Shown: positions 37,831-47,545, numbered from the stretch's first letter. The stretch is DNA of 64,000 nucleotides from Albidovulum litorale (GCF_025751495.1 NZ_JAOWKZ010000002.1:496001-560000); one strand, 5' to 3'. The notes: generated by a model not told the origin, from the sequence alone. Numbers and translations: made by a program.

Positions 37831-38067
37831 TCAGAACACCAACTGCCGCACGTGCGACAGAAAGAAGGCGTGATTATCGAGGTTCCGGCACTCCAGACCG
37901 TTGGCAGACGATTCGCACCGAAATCCGCCGAATGCCCCCGTGACGCCATATTCGACCCGATCGAATGCGTCCGTATTGCGGCTCAACCGGTCGCAAATCA
38001 ACTGCGCCGGACCATGATCCTTCATGAAGAACCTGTGCCCCGTTTCTCGGCACAATCGGCCGGTCAC
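37831..38067 (-). CDS. Short DUF6636-like protein, probably an N-truncated relic
   Basis: Reading from GTG at 38067, which overlaps the preceding gene's TGA, gives 78 residues: ETGHRFFMKDHGPAQLIC, then AFGGFRCESSANGLECRN and HAFFLSHVRQLVF. The spacing of cysteines and the HGFFLS-type ending match the C-terminal half of DUF6636-like secreted proteins. The N-terminal half and signal peptide that complete family members have are absent, and further upstream the frame overlaps another gene. It is either a translationally coupled mini-protein or, more likely, what remains after a deletion. Confidence 0.5.
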   Translation of the reverse strand: MTGRLCRETGHRFFMKDHGPAQLICDRLSRNTDAFDRVEYGVTGAFGGFRCESSANGLECRNLDNHAFFLSHVRQLVF

Positions 38068-38606
38068 TGTTTCGCAGCGGCCTTCGCTGGCGGAAACTCG
38101 ACCTCGGCCAGGAACGGATACGCGATCGAGACGAGCTGCTGGCTCTGAGGTCCCTCGATCCGCAGGAAATACCAAGCACCACCCTCGTTCAGTGCCAGAA
38201 GCGGCTGTTCGTGGCGGGTTTTCTGGCCCTTGCTTTCGGTCGTGAATGTTGTTGGCAACAAAACCCAGATCACCTTGGTGCCATCTGCAAGAGCTTCGTC
38301 CCCGGCATCAGGACCCGCCCGCCCCGCCGCCAGGTCCCTGAACTTCGCGGTCTTGGCCATCGCCCTGGTCTGTTCGACGAGCGTGTCGGTCAGCTTGTCC
38401 GCCTCAACCCCGGTCGCCCCGGCGAACACATTGAGCATACGCGGCGGCAGCGCGCCGACGATCTTTACCGCATCGCCTCTGCCGATAGCGGCAAGATAGA
38501 GATCAACGGCTTTCCCAAGGCTTTCGCCCTCTGCCGGGGTCAGCGGCCGCGCGGCGGCGGGCAGCGCCAGAAGCGCGTACAGGGCGAGGGACAGCAGCAG
38601 GCGCAT
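38064..38606 (-). CDS. Secreted protein of unknown function
   Basis: The 180-residue protein has a clear Sec signal (RLLLSLALYALLALPAAARP). The mature part, about 160 residues, looks like a small alpha-beta domain (AVDLYLAAIGRGDAVKI, KVIWVLLPTTFTTE, NEGGAWYFLRIEG), vaguely reminiscent of NTF2-like proteins, but I do not recognise the family. ATG 38606 follows AAGGA at good distance; an upstream extension to 38666 lacks coding character. It is divergent from xthA and overlaps the short DUF6636-like frame. Confidence 0.7.
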   Translation of the reverse strand: MRLLLSLALYALLALPAAARPLTPAEGESLGKAVDLYLAAIGRGDAVKIVGALPPRMLNVFAGATGVEADKLTDTLVEQTRAMAKTAKFRDLAAGRAGPDAGDEALADGTKVIWVLLPTTFTTESKGQKTRHEQPLLALNEGGAWYFLRIEGPQSQQLVSIAYPFLAEVEFPPAKAAAKQ

Positions 38607-38746
38607 GGTCAATCCTTCCAAGATCGGTATCGGCGCCGATCTTGCATGGTCGTGCCGCAGGCTCAAGTCACGATCCTGTCGTCCGGCACGTTGCCGCCGC
38701 TGACAGGGCCAGCTAAGGTCGCGCGGCGCAAGACGAGGAGACCCGC

Positions 38747-39535
38747 ATGCCCTTCACCATCGCCACCTGGAACATCAACTCCGTCCGTCTGCGAGAAGGG
38801 CTGGTGCAGAAGCTGATGCGCGAGGAAGCGCCCGATATCCTCTGCCTTCAGGAATGCAAATCGCCGGTCGAGAAGATCCCGGTCGAGGGATTCCAGGCAC
38901 TCGGCTACACCCACATGGTGGCACGCGGGCAGAAGGGCTATAACGGCGTCGCGATCTTCTCCAAACTGCCAATGAAGGAAGTGGCGGCGCATGATTTCGT
39001 CGATCTCGGCCATGCCCGCCACATTGCCGGGCAACTGGAAAACGGCGTCACGATCCACAATTTCTATGTGCCTGCGGGCGGCGACATCCCCGACCGGGAG
39101 CAGAACGAGAAATTCGGCCAAAAGCTCGATTATGTCACCGCAATGCGGGACTGGGCGCATTCCGACAAGCCGAAGAAGTCGATCCTTGTCGGTGATCTGA
39201 ACATCGCCCCGCGTGAGGATGACGTGTGGTCGCACAAGCAGCTTCTGAAAATCGTCAGCCATACGCCCGTCGAAGTGGAACATCTCGGGCAAGCGATGGA
39301 AGCCGGGAAATGGGTCGATGTCACCCGTAAGGACATCCCCGAGGGACTTCTTTACAGCTGGTGGTCCTACCGTTCGCCCGACTGGGACGCGGCCGACAAG
39401 GGTCGCAGGCTGGACCATGTCTGGGCAACGCCCGATATCGCCAATGCCGCGCATGGCAGCCGGGTGCTGCGCGCCGCGCGGGGGTGGGAACAACCCTCAG
39501 ACCACGCGCCGGTTTTCGCGACATTCGACCTCTGA
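38747..39535 (+). CDS. xthA: Exodeoxyribonuclease III
   Basis: A 262-residue AP endonuclease/3'-5' exonuclease of the ExoIII family. Family motifs are complete: TWNINSVRLRE, LCLQECKSP (metal Glu), YNGVAIFSK, LVGDLNIAP, RLDHVWAT (Asp) and the catalytic His in QPSDHAPV. It repairs abasic sites and oxidised 3' ends. ATG 38747 follows GAGGAGA. The length is normal. It is transcribed away from the secreted-protein gene and is followed after 95 bases by the FAD oxidase gene. Confidence 0.95.
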   Translation: MPFTIATWNINSVRLREGLVQKLMREEAPDILCLQECKSPVEKIPVEGFQALGYTHMVARGQKGYNGVAIFSKLPMKEVAAHDFVDLGHARHIAGQLENGVTIHNFYVPAGGDIPDREQNEKFGQKLDYVTAMRDWAHSDKPKKSILVGDLNIAPREDDVWSHKQLLKIVSHTPVEVEHLGQAMEAGKWVDVTRKDIPEGLLYSWWSYRSPDWDAADKGRRLDHVWATPDIANAAHGSRVLRAARGWEQPSDHAPVFATFDL

Positions 39536-39630
39536 GACCACGGTGCAGGTGGGGAATAACCGACTGTGCGCTGGCCATATTAAAGCCCAAGTCATCCTCT
39601 GAATAGGATCCGACCCGGAGGGAGAAGATC

Positions 39631-41118
39631 ATGGCGGGATTGACGCGGCGCGGTGCCCTGCTTCTGGGCGGGGCAGCTTTGGGGGGCTGGGGTGTGACGG
39701 GATTTGCGGCGCGCCTGCCGGTGCTGGACGGCTCCGGGGTGATGGCGTCCAAGGGCAGCGAAACCACACTGAACGATGCCTCGCTTCTCTCAGAAACGCC
39801 GATCCACAGACATCTGGTTGTGGAAGAGGACCCGGGCGAGGCTTTGGTCGCGCGGCTGCGCGCCGAACTAAAGGAAGCCGCCGCCGCAGGCCGCCCCGTC
39901 AATATCGGCGCCGCGCGCCATTCGATGGGTGGGCAGGCGATCCCGCGCGATGGCCATGCCGTGACCTTCCGCAATGCCACGGTGGAACCTGACCCGGCTG
40001 CGGGCATCTATCGCGTCCATGCCGGCGCGCGATGGTCCGACGTCATCGCGGCACTCGACCCGATCGGCTTTTCGCCGAAAGTCATGCAGTCAAACCACGA
40101 TTTCGGCGTGGCCGCGACATTTTCGGTCAACGCCCATGGCTGGCCCGCGCCACTTGGGCCGATGGGCTCCACTGTCCTTGCGGTGACGATGGTGATGCCC
40201 GATGGCACGCTCCTCCGCGCTTCGCGCGATGAAAACGCCGAACTCTTCCGCGCAGCAATGGGCGGGTACGGCCTCATCGGCCTGATCACCGAACTGGAGG
40301 TCGAGATGGCGCCGAACCTGCGCCTTGACCCGACTTATCAGGAGATGCCGGGCGAGGCCTTCGGACCGGCCTTCGCCACTGCCGTAAAGGACGGCATGGT
40401 CGACATGGCCTATGGCCGTCTGAACGTCGACCGCTCGCGGTTCTTCGAAGACGCGCTGATGATCACCTACCGCCCCTCGGCCGACCAGTCGGACCTGCCG
40501 CCCGCCTCGACCTCGGGCTTCATCTCGAAAGCGTCGCGCCACATCTTCCGCGCCCAGCTGGGGCGGGAACGGGTGAAACGCTGGCGGTGGCGGACCGAAA
40601 CCGATGTCGGCCCGCGTGTCGGCGGCGGTCCGGTCACGCGCAATTCGCTTCTGAACGAGCCCGTCATTACGCTTGATGACCGCGACCCAACCCGCACCGA
40701 CATCCTGCACGAATATTTCGTCCCGCCAGAGCGCTTCGCCGATTTCCTGACCGTCTGCCGCGACGTGATACCGGGATCGTATCAGGAACTGCTGAACGTA
40801 ACGCTGCGCTGGCTGGAGCCCGACATCGACAGTCTTCTGGCCTTTGCGCCCGGCCCGCGCATCGCCGCCGTGATGCTTTTCAGTCAGGAAATGACCGCCC
40901 GGGCCGAGGCTGACATGACGCGGATGACCGAGGCGCTGATTGACCGGGTGATCGCTTTGTGCGGCACCTATTACCTGCCCTACCGTCCCCATGCGCGGCC
41001 TGATCAGTTCACCGCTGGATATGCCCGCGCACATGAGTTTGTCGCGGCGAAGCGGGCAGCCGATCCGGGACTGTTGCTTCGGAACGCGCTGTGGGACCGT
41101 TACATGGGGATCCTCTGA
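39631..41118 (+). CDS. Tat-exported FAD-linked oxidase
   Basis: The 495-residue protein starts with a twin-arginine-like signal (TRRGALLLGGAALGGWG). The PCMH-type FAD-binding domain shows VNIGAARHSMGGQ, VHAGARWSDVIAALD and ATFSVNAHGWPAPLGPMG, and a C-terminal ALO-like domain follows. This is the layout of aldonolactone oxidases and DprE1-type enzymes, oxidising an alcohol of a sugar or lactone. I see no covalent-FAD motif beyond the RHSMGG His. It is the first of three tightly packed genes with two proteins of unknown function. GGAGGGAGA precedes ATG 39631. Confidence 0.8.
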   Translation: MAGLTRRGALLLGGAALGGWGVTGFAARLPVLDGSGVMASKGSETTLNDASLLSETPIHRHLVVEEDPGEALVARLRAELKEAAAAGRPVNIGAARHSMGGQAIPRDGHAVTFRNATVEPDPAAGIYRVHAGARWSDVIAALDPIGFSPKVMQSNHDFGVAATFSVNAHGWPAPLGPMGSTVLAVTMVMPDGTLLRASRDENAELFRAAMGGYGLIGLITELEVEMAPNLRLDPTYQEMPGEAFGPAFATAVKDGMVDMAYGRLNVDRSRFFEDALMITYRPSADQSDLPPASTSGFISKASRHIFRAQLGRERVKRWRWRTETDVGPRVGGGPVTRNSLLNEPVITLDDRDPTRTDILHEYFVPPERFADFLTVCRDVIPGSYQELLNVTLRWLEPDIDSLLAFAPGPRIAAVMLFSQEMTARAEADMTRMTEALIDRVIALCGTYYLPYRPHARPDQFTAGYARAHEFVAAKRAADPGLLLRNALWDRYMGIL

Positions 41119-41120
41119 TC

Positions 41121-41537
41121 ATGCTGATGAAACCGATGACCACGCCGCAGAAGGTCGCGCTGGGCTATTTCGTGATCCTCGCCTTCGTGGCGGGCCTGAA
41201 CTACATCCCCGGCTTCAAGGATGAGCAGGGGTTGATCTGCGGCGTCTTCGAACTCGACATCGCCGATGACCTCCTGCATCTCGGTTCGGCGCTCTGGGCC
41301 TTCCTTGGAGCCATCCTGTCGCGGCGGGCGGCGATCTTCTACCTTACCGCATTCGGTGCCATCTATCTTGGCGACGGATTGCTGGGGCTTGCGACGGGAT
41401 CGGGTTATCTTGACCTCGGCATCTGGCGCTGGGGCGTGCAGGACCTGCCCTTCGGCTTCAAGATCGCGGCCAATACCCCGCACATCCTCCTCGGCGGCGC
41501 CGCACTCCTGTCCGGCCTGAAGTTCCGGCGGACCTGA
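41121..41537 (+). CDS. Small integral membrane protein, DUF4383-like
   Basis: A 138-residue protein with four hydrophobic segments. DDLLHLGSALWAFLGAIL in the middle and NTPHILLGGAALLSG at the end each resemble the NxxH-x-L-x-G pattern of DUF4383-type proteins. Function is unknown. It starts 2 bases after the oxidase stop (ATG 41121 or 41127), and its stop overlaps the next start (TGATG), so it is co-translated with both neighbours. Confidence 0.7.
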   Translation: MLMKPMTTPQKVALGYFVILAFVAGLNYIPGFKDEQGLICGVFELDIADDLLHLGSALWAFLGAILSRRAAIFYLTAFGAIYLGDGLLGLATGSGYLDLGIWRWGVQDLPFGFKIAANTPHILLGGAALLSGLKFRRT

Positions 41538-42592
41538 TGCGGTTCCTGTGGCGCTGGCTGAAACGGGCTCTGGTGACGGTCGTTCTTTTAGTCGTCGCAC
41601 TTGTCGCCCCTGCCCTCTGGGTCGAAACCACCTGCCGGGGGACGCCGGTTGCTGACAACTACCAGCCGATCATCACCGAGCCGGACTGGCAGCGCCCGGA
41701 ATCGCGGACGCTTTTGACCTATCCTGAATGGCATATCGTCCACGCCTACGAGGATTACGCCGCCGTCATTGCCAAAGGTGATCCACAGGATTTCGGCTTT
41801 CTCGCCGCCATCGGCGGGTTCTGGTCCTCGCTTTGTGATCTGTCGGAGACGTCCGGCAATCACGGTGGCTTTCCGGGGGAGACCAAGCAGATGGTCTATA
41901 CAATCGGCGTCAGCTTTACCGCCGAAATGCTGGCCAAGGCGGCCTATGAGGAAACCCTCGGCCGCATCGCCACATGGCTGCGCGGACCGGACCAATCGCC
42001 ACTCGATACTCTGTCTGCCCGACAGGCGGCCGACTACGCGGCCTTTCTCAGCCAGGTGCCATGGTATCGCTGGGATTTCACAGCCGATGCGGGGGCCCTT
42101 GATGCAGGTCGCACAGATGCGTTCCGCGACCGGGAACGAGCCGTCGCGCTTGGAATAGAATACCGCGTGAAGGCAGCCTATGCCCGCGTCATCGCGGCGG
42201 CGGTGGAGGGGGTGGGCCACGATCAATTGCGCCTGCGTTCGATCGTTCGGGGGCTGCCCCCCGAAACGTTGGCGCAGGTGCCCGGCGTCGCGCTGATCGG
42301 CACAAGACCCGAGGGTATCGAGATCGAGACCGACCGCTACGCGGCCTATACCCTTATCCTTCAGGACCTGACGGCCCGGGGGACGGAAATCGTCGAAATC
42401 GCGGGCAATGACGATATCCTGCTGACTGTACTGTCTGACGATCCGGACTGGCCGGGTGCCCTCGCCTCAATGGCGCGGCAAGGGCAAGACGATTACCGCC
42501 ATCTGCTGCTGATCCCGGTCAGCGAGCTTGGCCCGACGCTCCGCGCGTTGGACACTGGCCCAGCGCGTCTGGAGCATGTCCACGACTATTGA
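41537..42592 (+). CDS. Membrane-anchored protein of unknown function
   Basis: This 351-residue protein has one N-terminal membrane anchor (residues about 9-30, following a WRWLKRA basic flank) and a large soluble, presumably periplasmic, part. Distinct conserved-looking stretches are TYPEWHIVHAYEDYAAVIAK and GGFWSSLCDLSE. I do not recognise the family. The start overlaps the preceding stop and the gene ends 3 bases before the convergent Hint gene. Coupling to the Tat oxidase suggests a shared periplasmic pathway. Confidence 0.7.
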   Translation: MRFLWRWLKRALVTVVLLVVALVAPALWVETTCRGTPVADNYQPIITEPDWQRPESRTLLTYPEWHIVHAYEDYAAVIAKGDPQDFGFLAAIGGFWSSLCDLSETSGNHGGFPGETKQMVYTIGVSFTAEMLAKAAYEETLGRIATWLRGPDQSPLDTLSARQAADYAAFLSQVPWYRWDFTADAGALDAGRTDAFRDRERAVALGIEYRVKAAYARVIAAAVEGVGHDQLRLRSIVRGLPPETLAQVPGVALIGTRPEGIEIETDRYAAYTLILQDLTARGTEIVEIAGNDDILLTVLSDDPDWPGALASMARQGQDDYRHLLLIPVSELGPTLRALDTGPARLEHVHDY

Positions 42593-42595
42593 GCG

Positions 42596-43681
42596 TCAGG
42601 CCGCAACCGCCGACCGGCTGTTCAGCATCGACAGCATCAGCGCGAGCGCCTCGTAATCCATCAGTTCGCGACGTGCCGGGCTGGTATGGATCGGCAAGCG
42701 TCCGGTTTCCACGAGTGCCCCCGGTGCAATAGACCGGGCGAGATCGGGATTGCGGGCCATGCGACCCAGATACAGGCTTTCCGTCCAAAGCCCGTCGGCG
42801 CGGATCAGGGCGTGGCGATCGAACAGCACTCCGTGGCAAGCGTTTACTTCGGCTTCGGGTTCCCAAACACCGGTCTGGCCGTTGGCCAGATGGCGCGCCT
42901 CGATCAGCACCTCTTCCTCGCCGAAATGGTATTCGACATCGGCCCCTGACAGGGCAAGGCGCTGGCCCGGCAGCACCACCATGTCGCGGGCAAGCCCGAA
43001 ACACGGCGCAAGAATACGGACCGGGCGGAAACTGCCGATGGCCGGAACCGATACGCGGCCCTGCCACAGGACCGGCATCGGTCCGTCATCGGCAGTCAAT
43101 ACCATGTCACCGGGCCGCAGCATTGCAACGGGACAAGGTCCGTTCACCGTTTCGATCAACGTGCTCGCCGCAAGACCCGGCATCGGGCCGACGATCTGCC
43201 AGTGATCGGCCAGCCCGATCCAGTCGAGCGCGGGATGCAGATGGCTGTCGCCACCACCGCCAAAGAGCGCGGCGATCTCCGCCGCAAGAAGCGGCAGCGC
43301 GTGCGACGCCTCCTGCTGCCGAATGGTGCCCTTCGACAGGTTCTCGGCCGTCATCAGGCTGACGCCGCGATGGTGATCCCAGTGATAGGACAGCCGCAGT
43401 GTACCCATCGATGGTTCACGCCCGAGACCGATCGAAAGATGGCCAACCTCTCCGCCATGACGCCGCAAGAGTTGCAGACGGCCGTCCTGCGTACGTTCCA
43501 GCGCGAAGATGTGTTCCGGCTCCCGCCTCGGCGTCAGGCGGATCAGCGGCGTACGCGACCGGGCAAGCGCGGCGAGATTGATCTCCATCACCAGCGTGCC
43601 CCAGCCAAGGCAGCCGGGAACCTCGCCCGAACAGGGGGTATGGATCGTACCGTCGTTGTTGCGAAGTGCGCGCCAGCTCAT
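42596..43681 (-). CDS. Hint-domain protein
   Basis: The 361-residue protein has an N-terminal region of unknown fold (residues 1-170) and a Hint (hedgehog/intein) domain from about 175 to 335: STLIETVNGPCPVAMLRPGD, VLPGQRLALSG and EVNACHGVLFDRHALIRADG. Stand-alone Hint proteins are common in Rhodobacterales, usually at the end of large secreted proteins. The block that normally begins with a nucleophilic Cys (CFTPGT-like) reads LAASTLIET here, so self-cleavage is doubtful. GGAGC precedes ATG 43681. Confidence 0.82.
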   Translation of the reverse strand: MSWRALRNNDGTIHTPCSGEVPGCLGWGTLVMEINLAALARSRTPLIRLTPRREPEHIFALERTQDGRLQLLRRHGGEVGHLSIGLGREPSMGTLRLSYHWDHHRGVSLMTAENLSKGTIRQQEASHALPLLAAEIAALFGGGGDSHLHPALDWIGLADHWQIVGPMPGLAASTLIETVNGPCPVAMLRPGDMVLTADDGPMPVLWQGRVSVPAIGSFRPVRILAPCFGLARDMVVLPGQRLALSGADVEYHFGEEEVLIEARHLANGQTGVWEPEAEVNACHGVLFDRHALIRADGLWTESLYLGRMARNPDLARSIAPGALVETGRLPIHTSPARRELMDYEALALMLSMLNSRSAVAA

Positions 43682-43835
43682 CCAGCCAGCTCCACGGACC
43701 TCATGCCTGCCTCCTGCCCCACGAAATGGGCATACGCAAAAAAGCGGGCTGGTCCCGGTCTGGTTGCCTGCTCTGTCCGGTGCGTTTGCCGCCCCGGTCG
43801 CGTCTGCCCTGCCTCGGGTCTTTGTTGTGGCGGCG

Positions 43836-43864
43836 ATTATGACCGATAGGCAGGCAGTTGTGAA
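43836..43864 (-). promoter_or_regulatory. Candidate sigma-70-type promoter for the Hint gene
   Basis: On the minus strand TTCACA (43864-43859) and CATAAT (43841-43836) are separated by exactly 17 bases, about 150 bases upstream of the Hint start codon. The rest of the 304-base gap 43682-43985 shows no gene; its right end must hold the dapE promoter. Confidence 0.35.
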
Positions 43865-43985
43865 TCCCTTTTCTGAAACGTATTCATGCCATTAGCGATC
43901 AGGTGGCAGCAGGGTCACAGCGGGTGCATTGAAGGCCCGGAGCATAGGGGATATCGCTAGGGCACATATGAAGGAGCATTCACCC

Positions 43986-45134
43986 GTGCCGACCGACATC
44001 GACCCCGTTCAACTGACTGCCGATCTCATCCGCTGCCCGTCGGTGACGCCCGAGGAAGGCGGGGCACTGGTCCTGCTGCAGAAGCTTCTGGCGGATGCGG
44101 GTTTCGACTGTCACCGCGTAGACCGGAACGGCACGCCAAACCTTTTTGCGCGCTGGGGCAGAAAGGGTGCGAACCGTACGTTTGGTTTCAATGGACATAC
44201 CGATGTGGTGCCGGTGGGCGATGCCGACGCCTGGACGTGCGATCCGTTTGGGGGCGAGATCAGCGATGGCTGGCTCTGGGGTCGGGGGGCGACCGACATG
44301 AAGTCCGGCGTCGCGGCTTTCGTCGCGGCCGCCGTGGATTTTGTGCGCGAAACGCCGCCGGACGGAGCCATTCTTCTGACCATCACCGGGGATGAGGAAG
44401 GGCCGGGCAAGGACGGCACACTGGCGCTTCTGGACTGGATGGCAGAGCGGGGTGAGGCAATGTCCGTCTGCCTGGTTGGGGAACCGACCTGTCCGGAGCG
44501 GATGGGCGAGATGATGAAGATCGGCCGCCGCGGCTCGATGTCGGTGACCTTCACCGCCGAAGGGGTACAGGGCCATTCGGCCTATCCACACCGGGCGAAG
44601 AATCCGCTGCACGCGCTGGTGCGAGTGATGGACCGGCTGGCCTCCGAGCCGCTCGATGAAGGTACAGAGCATTTCGATGCCTCGACCCTCGCCATCACCA
44701 CCATTGATACCGGGAACACCGCGACCAATGTCATCCCGGCCCGCGCGATCGCCCGGGTCAACATTCGCTTCAACGACGCCCATACGTCTGAAACCCTCAC
44801 CGCCCGGCTTCGCGAGCATGCACTGGCGATTCAGGCGGAAACGGGTGTGAATTTCGCCCTCGACGTGGTGGTTTCCGGCGAAAGTTTCCTGACCCCGCCG
44901 GGTGATTTCGTTCGAATGGTGGCGGTTTCGGTTGAGGCCGAGACGGGGGTGACCCCCGTACTCTCCACATCCGGCGGCACGTCGGATGCACGCTTCGTCA
45001 AGGACCATTGCCCGGTTGTCGAGTTCGGCCTTGTCGGTAAAACCATGCATCAGGTCGATGAACGGGTGGAGGTCGCGCAGATCGGCCAATTGAAGGCGAT
45101 TTACTCGCGCATCCTCAGGGACTATTTCGCCTGA
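43986..45134 (+). CDS. dapE: Succinyl-diaminopimelate desuccinylase
   Basis: A 382-residue M20-family di-zinc amidase of lysine/meso-DAP synthesis. Visible are [10 protein letters not shown] (metal His and Asp), [10 protein letters not shown] (bridging Asp), [12 protein letters not shown] (catalytic and metal Glu), the dimerisation domain with GRRGSMSV and GHSAYPH, and the last metal His in MHQVDE. GTG 43986 follows AAGGAG with 9-base spacing; the in-frame ATG at 43968 is the codon that contains part of that ribosome site, so I reject it. Confidence 0.93.
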   Translation: MPTDIDPVQLTADLIRCPSVTPEEGGALVLLQKLLADAGFDCHRVDRNGTPNLFARWGRKGANRTFGFNGHTDVVPVGDADAWTCDPFGGEISDGWLWGRGATDMKSGVAAFVAAAVDFVRETPPDGAILLTITGDEEGPGKDGTLALLDWMAERGEAMSVCLVGEPTCPERMGEMMKIGRRGSMSVTFTAEGVQGHSAYPHRAKNPLHALVRVMDRLASEPLDEGTEHFDASTLAITTIDTGNTATNVIPARAIARVNIRFNDAHTSETLTARLREHALAIQAETGVNFALDVVVSGESFLTPPGDFVRMVAVSVEAETGVTPVLSTSGGTSDARFVKDHCPVVEFGLVGKTMHQVDERVEVAQIGQLKAIYSRILRDYFA

Positions 45135-45190
45135 CCTGCCGCCGTCGCTTTCCGCATGACGACGCCGTCCGGTCGTGCTAGCGAGGCGGC

Positions 45191-47446
45191 ATGGCCCGTA
45201 TCCCCTCAAAAACCGAAATTCTCGACTGGATCGCCGATAATCCCGGCCTGACCGCCAAGCGCGACATCGCGAAGGCTTTCGGCATCAAGGGGGCCGACCG
45301 GATCGAGCTGAAGCGTTTGCTGAAAGAGCTTGAGGCGGAAGGCACACTGGAGCGCCGCCGCAAGACCTATCGCGACCCAGACAAACTGCCGCCGGTCACG
45401 ATCCTCACCATCCTGCCGCCTGACCGCAACGGCGACCAGTTCGCCAAGGCGATGGAATGGCAGGGTGAGGGGCCGGAACCGCGTGTCCTCTTCAGCCCGC
45501 GCAAGGCAGATGCGCCAGTGGCCGAGGGCGACCGCATCCTTGCCCGCGTCAACGAGGTCCGTGGCGAGGATTACCAGTATGAGGCGCGCCTGATACGCAA
45601 GATCGGCGCGAACCCCCACAAGGTCATCGGCATCTTCCGCAAGGCCACGGAGGGCGGGCGGATCGTGCCTATCGACAAGGGCTCGGAAAAGGAATGGCTG
45701 GTCGCCGCCGATGCGACGCAGGGCGCGAAGGACGGCGAACTGGTGGAGGCCGAGCAGGCCGGGCCGAAGGGCCGGATGGGCTTGCCCAAGGCGCGGATCA
45801 TCGAACGGCTGGGCGATCCTTCAGCGCCGAAAGCGGTGTCGCTGATCGCGATCCACCAACACGGCATTCCCGACGACTTTCCGGACGCGGTGATCGAGGA
45901 AGCGGACGCGATGAAGCCCGCGCCACTGGGCGACCGCGAGGATCTGCGCCATCTGCCCTTCATCACCATCGACCCCGCCGATGCCCGCGACCATGACGAT
46001 GCCTGCTATGCCCATCCAGACGAGGACCCGAAGAACGAAGGCGGCCATATCGTCTGGGTCGCCATCGCCGATGTCGCGCACTACGTGACGCCGGGCTCGG
46101 CGCTCGACCGCGAGGCGCGCCACCGGGGCAATTCGACCTATTTTCCCGACCGCGTCGTGCCGATGCTGCCCGACCGGCTCTCGGGTGATCTCTGTTCGCT
46201 GCACGAAGGTGTCGCGCGGGCGGTTCTGGCCGTCTGGATGAAGCTCGATTCCAAAGGGCGGAAGGTGTCGCACCGCTTCACCCGCGCGATGATCAAATCG
46301 GTTGCCAGCCTGAACTACACCGAGGTGCAGGACGCTCAGGACGGGAATCCAAACGAGCGATGCGCGGAACTTCTGCCCGAGGTGATCGCACCGCTCTATG
46401 CCGCCTACGAGGCGACGAAAACCGCGCGTGCCATGCGCCAGCCGCTCGACCTCGACCTGCCCGAACGCAAGATTGTCCTCAGCGACGAGGGCGAGGTTCT
46501 CTCGGTCGCCTTCAAGGACCGTCTGGATGCCCATCGGCTGATCGAGGAATTCATGATCCTCGCCAACGTCGCCGCCGCCGAAGAACTGATCCGCCTGCGC
46601 CGGCCGCTCCTCTTCCGGGTGCATGAGGAACCAAGCCCCGACAAGCTCGACGCGCTGCGTGAGGTTGCCGTGGCGTCGGGCTTCACGCTCGCCAAGGGGC
46701 AGGTCCTACGGACCGAGCATCTGAACAAGCTTCTGGCGCAGGCCGAAGGCACGGATTTCGACGAGCTTCTGAACATCACCACTTTGCGGTCGATGACGCA
46801 GGCCTATTACAACCCCGAGAATTTCGGCCATTTCGGGCTGGCGCTGAAAAACTACGCGCATTTCACCTCACCGATCCGGCGCTATAGCGACCTGATCGTG
46901 CACCGGGCGCTGATCCTAGGCCATGGTTGGGGCGAGGACGGGCTGTCAACTCAGGATATCGAGATGCTGGAGGACACCGCCAAGCATATCTCGGATACCG
47001 AGCGCCGCTCGATGGCCGCCGAACGCGATACGACCGACCGTTATCTGGCGTCCTACCTCGCCGAGCGCGTCGGAAACGAGTTTTCAGGACGGATCAGCGG
47101 CATCGCGCGGTTCGGCCTCTTCGTGAAACTGGATGAGACCGGGGCGGACGGCATGATCCCGATCCGGACGCTGGGGCGCGAGTTCTTCCATTACGACCCG
47201 AAAACCCAGACCCTGATGGGCGCGGATACGGGAACCGTAATCGGCATGGGCCAGCGCGTGACGGTCCGGCTGGCTGAGGCGGTGCCGGTCACGGGCGGGC
47301 TGATGCTGGAGCTTCTGGAGATCGAAGGCGCGCCGATGGCGGCGGGCGCTTCGGCCCGGCGTGGCGGACCCGTTGCCCGCCGTGCGGGGAAGGCACGTGC
47401 GAAATCGGCCAAGGTCAAGCGCAAGGTCGCGCGTCGCCGCAAGTAG
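45191..47446 (+). CDS. rnr: Ribonuclease R
   Basis: The 751-residue 3'-5' exoribonuclease degrades structured RNA. It has an N-terminal winged helix (residues about 5-70), cold-shock domains, the RNB catalytic core with ITIDPADARDHDDACYA (metal aspartates) and GNSTYFPDRVVPMLP, and HFTSPIRRYSDLIVHR. An S1 domain (FSGRISGIARFGLFVKLD) and a basic C-terminal tail rich in Arg and Lys follow. The length is normal for alphaproteobacteria. It lies 57 bases after dapE on the same strand. Confidence 0.95.
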   Translation: MARIPSKTEILDWIADNPGLTAKRDIAKAFGIKGADRIELKRLLKELEAEGTLERRRKTYRDPDKLPPVTILTILPPDRNGDQFAKAMEWQGEGPEPRVLFSPRKADAPVAEGDRILARVNEVRGEDYQYEARLIRKIGANPHKVIGIFRKATEGGRIVPIDKGSEKEWLVAADATQGAKDGELVEAEQAGPKGRMGLPKARIIERLGDPSAPKAVSLIAIHQHGIPDDFPDAVIEEADAMKPAPLGDREDLRHLPFITIDPADARDHDDACYAHPDEDPKNEGGHIVWVAIADVAHYVTPGSALDREARHRGNSTYFPDRVVPMLPDRLSGDLCSLHEGVARAVLAVWMKLDSKGRKVSHRFTRAMIKSVASLNYTEVQDAQDGNPNERCAELLPEVIAPLYAAYEATKTARAMRQPLDLDLPERKIVLSDEGEVLSVAFKDRLDAHRLIEEFMILANVAAAEELIRLRRPLLFRVHEEPSPDKLDALREVAVASGFTLAKGQVLRTEHLNKLLAQAEGTDFDELLNITTLRSMTQAYYNPENFGHFGLALKNYAHFTSPIRRYSDLIVHRALILGHGWGEDGLSTQDIEMLEDTAKHISDTERRSMAAERDTTDRYLASYLAERVGNEFSGRISGIARFGLFVKLDETGADGMIPIRTLGREFFHYDPKTQTLMGADTGTVIGMGQRVTVRLAEAVPVTGGLMLELLEIEGAPMAAGASARRGGPVARRAGKARAKSAKVKRKVARRRK

Positions 47447-47545
47447 CATTTGGCGGGCTCCCGCCGGGGATGAACTCCGTGCTTTCTCGGACGACGCCTC
47501 CACGCTAGAATTCCGCCAACGAAGAAACGAGCAGGCAGGTGCGAG

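Noticed and set aside
43980-45209. A 409-codon open frame antisense to dapE
   Set aside because: dapE has complete M20 metal ligands; the antisense frame has none of any family.
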